From NCBI RefSeq assembly GCF_900537075.1, contig NZ_UNRA01000001.1, positions 1,512,191-1,576,190 of the forward strand: 64,000 nucleotides of DNA. The letters are read 5' to 3'. The stretch comes from Tropicibacter sp. Alg240-R139. GTDB lineage: Bacteria > Pseudomonadota > Alphaproteobacteria > Rhodobacterales > Rhodobacteraceae. A model generated the notes under the pieces. The model did not search any database. It saw nothing but the letters and a program-made list of their open reading frames with translations, and was not told the DNA's origin. How positions within the stretch are numbered: position 1 is the stretch's first letter; the number at the start of each line of letters is the position of its first letter. The position numbers were made by a program, and so were the translations under genes. Positions 63,303-64,000 of the stretch are shown here, one piece after another.

Positions 63303-64000
63303 GTGACGCCCTCAAGCCGCTGATCGGCACTGCAGCCGAGCGTGCATTGACGCGCGACGAAGCCGAGACCGCCTTTGGCATCCTGTTCAATGGCGAGGCT
63401 ACGCCGTCCCAAATCGGTGGCCTGCTGATGGCACTGCGCACCCGCGGTGAAACGGTGGATGAATACGCTGCCGCCGCCGCTGTCATGCGCGCCAAATGCA
63501 ACGCCGTGCGTGCGCCTGAGGGGGCGATGGATATCGTCGGAACCGGAGGCGACGGCAAAAACACGCTCAACATCTCGACCGCGACCGCATTTGTGACCTC
63601 AGGTGCCGGTGTAATTGTGGCCAAACACGGCAACCGCAACCTAAGTTCGAAATCTGGCACTGCCGATCTGCAATCGCAGATGGGGATCAATGTGATGGTC
63701 GGACCGGATGTGGTTGAGCGCGCCTTGGCCGAGGCCGGGATCGGTTTCATGATGGCGCCGATGCACCACCCGGCCACTGCCCATGTGATGCCCACACGGG
63801 CAGAGCTGGGGACGCGGACAATTTTCAACATCCTTGGCCCTCTGACCAATCCAGCTGGGGTGAAACGCCAGCTGACCGGTGCCTTTACCCGCGATCTGAT
63901 CCGCCCGATGGCCGAAACTCTGGGCCTGCTCGGGTCGGAAAAAGCCTGGCTGGTCCACGGTTCGGACGGAACGGATGAGCTGACCATCACCGGCATCAGC
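63299..64000 (+). CDS. trpD: Anthranilate phosphoribosyltransferase, partial (3' end outside window)
   Basis: Second step of tryptophan synthesis, joining anthranilate to PRPP. The first 234 residues are present, from the ATG overlapping the trpG stop. Family motifs: [20 protein letters not shown] near 79 (PRPP-binding GTGGD), [18 protein letters not shown] near 104 and [20 protein letters not shown] near 176. No lesion is seen up to the window edge. Forms a trpGD pair, with trpE 4.7 kb upstream. Confidence 0.95.
   Translation, partial: MSDALKPLIGTAAERALTRDEAETAFGILFNGEATPSQIGGLLMALRTRGETVDEYAAAAAVMRAKCNAVRAPEGAMDIVGTGGDGKNTLNISTATAFVTSGAGVIVAKHGNRNLSSKSGTADLQSQMGINVMVGPDVVERALAEAGIGFMMAPMHHPATAHVMPTRAELGTRTIFNILGPLTNPAGVKRQLTGAFTRDLIRPMAETLGLLGSEKAWLVHGSDGTDELTITGIS

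Noticed and set aside
1-64000. CRISPR array, prophage or defence island
   Set aside because: No regularly spaced repeats, integrase, phage structural genes or known defence gene pairs were seen anywhere in the window.

Overview
The window looks like chromosomal DNA from an alphaproteobacterium of the Rhodobacteraceae, most likely the marine Roseobacter group. The reasons are gene content and order: two complete TRAP transporters, a napEFDABC cluster, B12-dependent NrdJ, a CtlX/arginase/ornithine cyclodeaminase set, a CimA-type isoleucine route, a divergent polysaccharide deacetylase and a trpGD pair. Genes are dense, mostly GC-rich and in short operons with ATGA overlaps. This is a judgement from protein families; no search was run. 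I see no prophage, intact insertion sequence, CRISPR array or replication origin.

Layout. 1-4993 (minus): nitrate uptake regulon nasT-nasS-[leader RNA]-nrtA-nrtB-nrtC, with the last gene cut by the window edge. The leader before nrtA shows two hexaloop hairpins and a terminator, which is the layout expected for NasT (ANTAR) antitermination. 5390-5755: broken winged-helix regulator. 5815-12688: GntR regulator, Gfo/Idh/MocA oxidoreductase, TRAP transporter and a QuiC-type two-domain 3-dehydroshikimate dehydratase, probably a quinate/shikimate-type uptake and catabolic operon. 12689-13717: decayed DNA with a CurA-like relic. 13718-19819: GMC oxidoreductase divergent from a second TRAP transporter and an IclR regulator. 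20153-20238: tRNA-Leu(CAA). 20387-21426: DedA-like protein and DsbB. 21423-24850: Lrp-type regulator divergent from arginase, CtlX and ornithine cyclodeaminase.

24907-36727: housekeeping and small metabolic genes (HNH protein, RluE-like pseudouridine synthase, GNAT, esterase, AlkA-like glycosylase, MFS, MarR, NDUFAF6-like protein, cimA, cysS, MmcQ, VOC, aminotransferase). Two copies of a roughly 80-bp repeat lie in opposite orientation at about 26.35 and 29.6 kb. 36783-43724: outer-membrane barrel protein, MttB-family methyltransferase, EF-hand protein and nrdJ. 44408-48975: napEFDABC, including a 58-codon napE, with an FNR-like site upstream. 49326-49402: tRNA-Pro(UGG). 49446-60749: DUF192, double cold-shock protein, pdxH, fabI, LysE exporter, gpt, aminotransferase, ppiD, trpE, cpdB and cspA. 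61075-64000: divergent polysaccharide deacetylase, trpG and the start of trpD.

The physiology this suggests is a heterotroph that imports nitrate and plant- or algal-type carboxylates, recycles arginine and citrulline, and stays viable at low oxygen using Nap and the oxygen-independent NrdJ. I found no clearly new system. The most informative items are the NasT leader RNA, the dehydroshikimate TRAP operon, the long DctQ subunit beside a GMC oxidoreductase, the mosaic-looking cysS 3' end, and the small recent pseudogenes.
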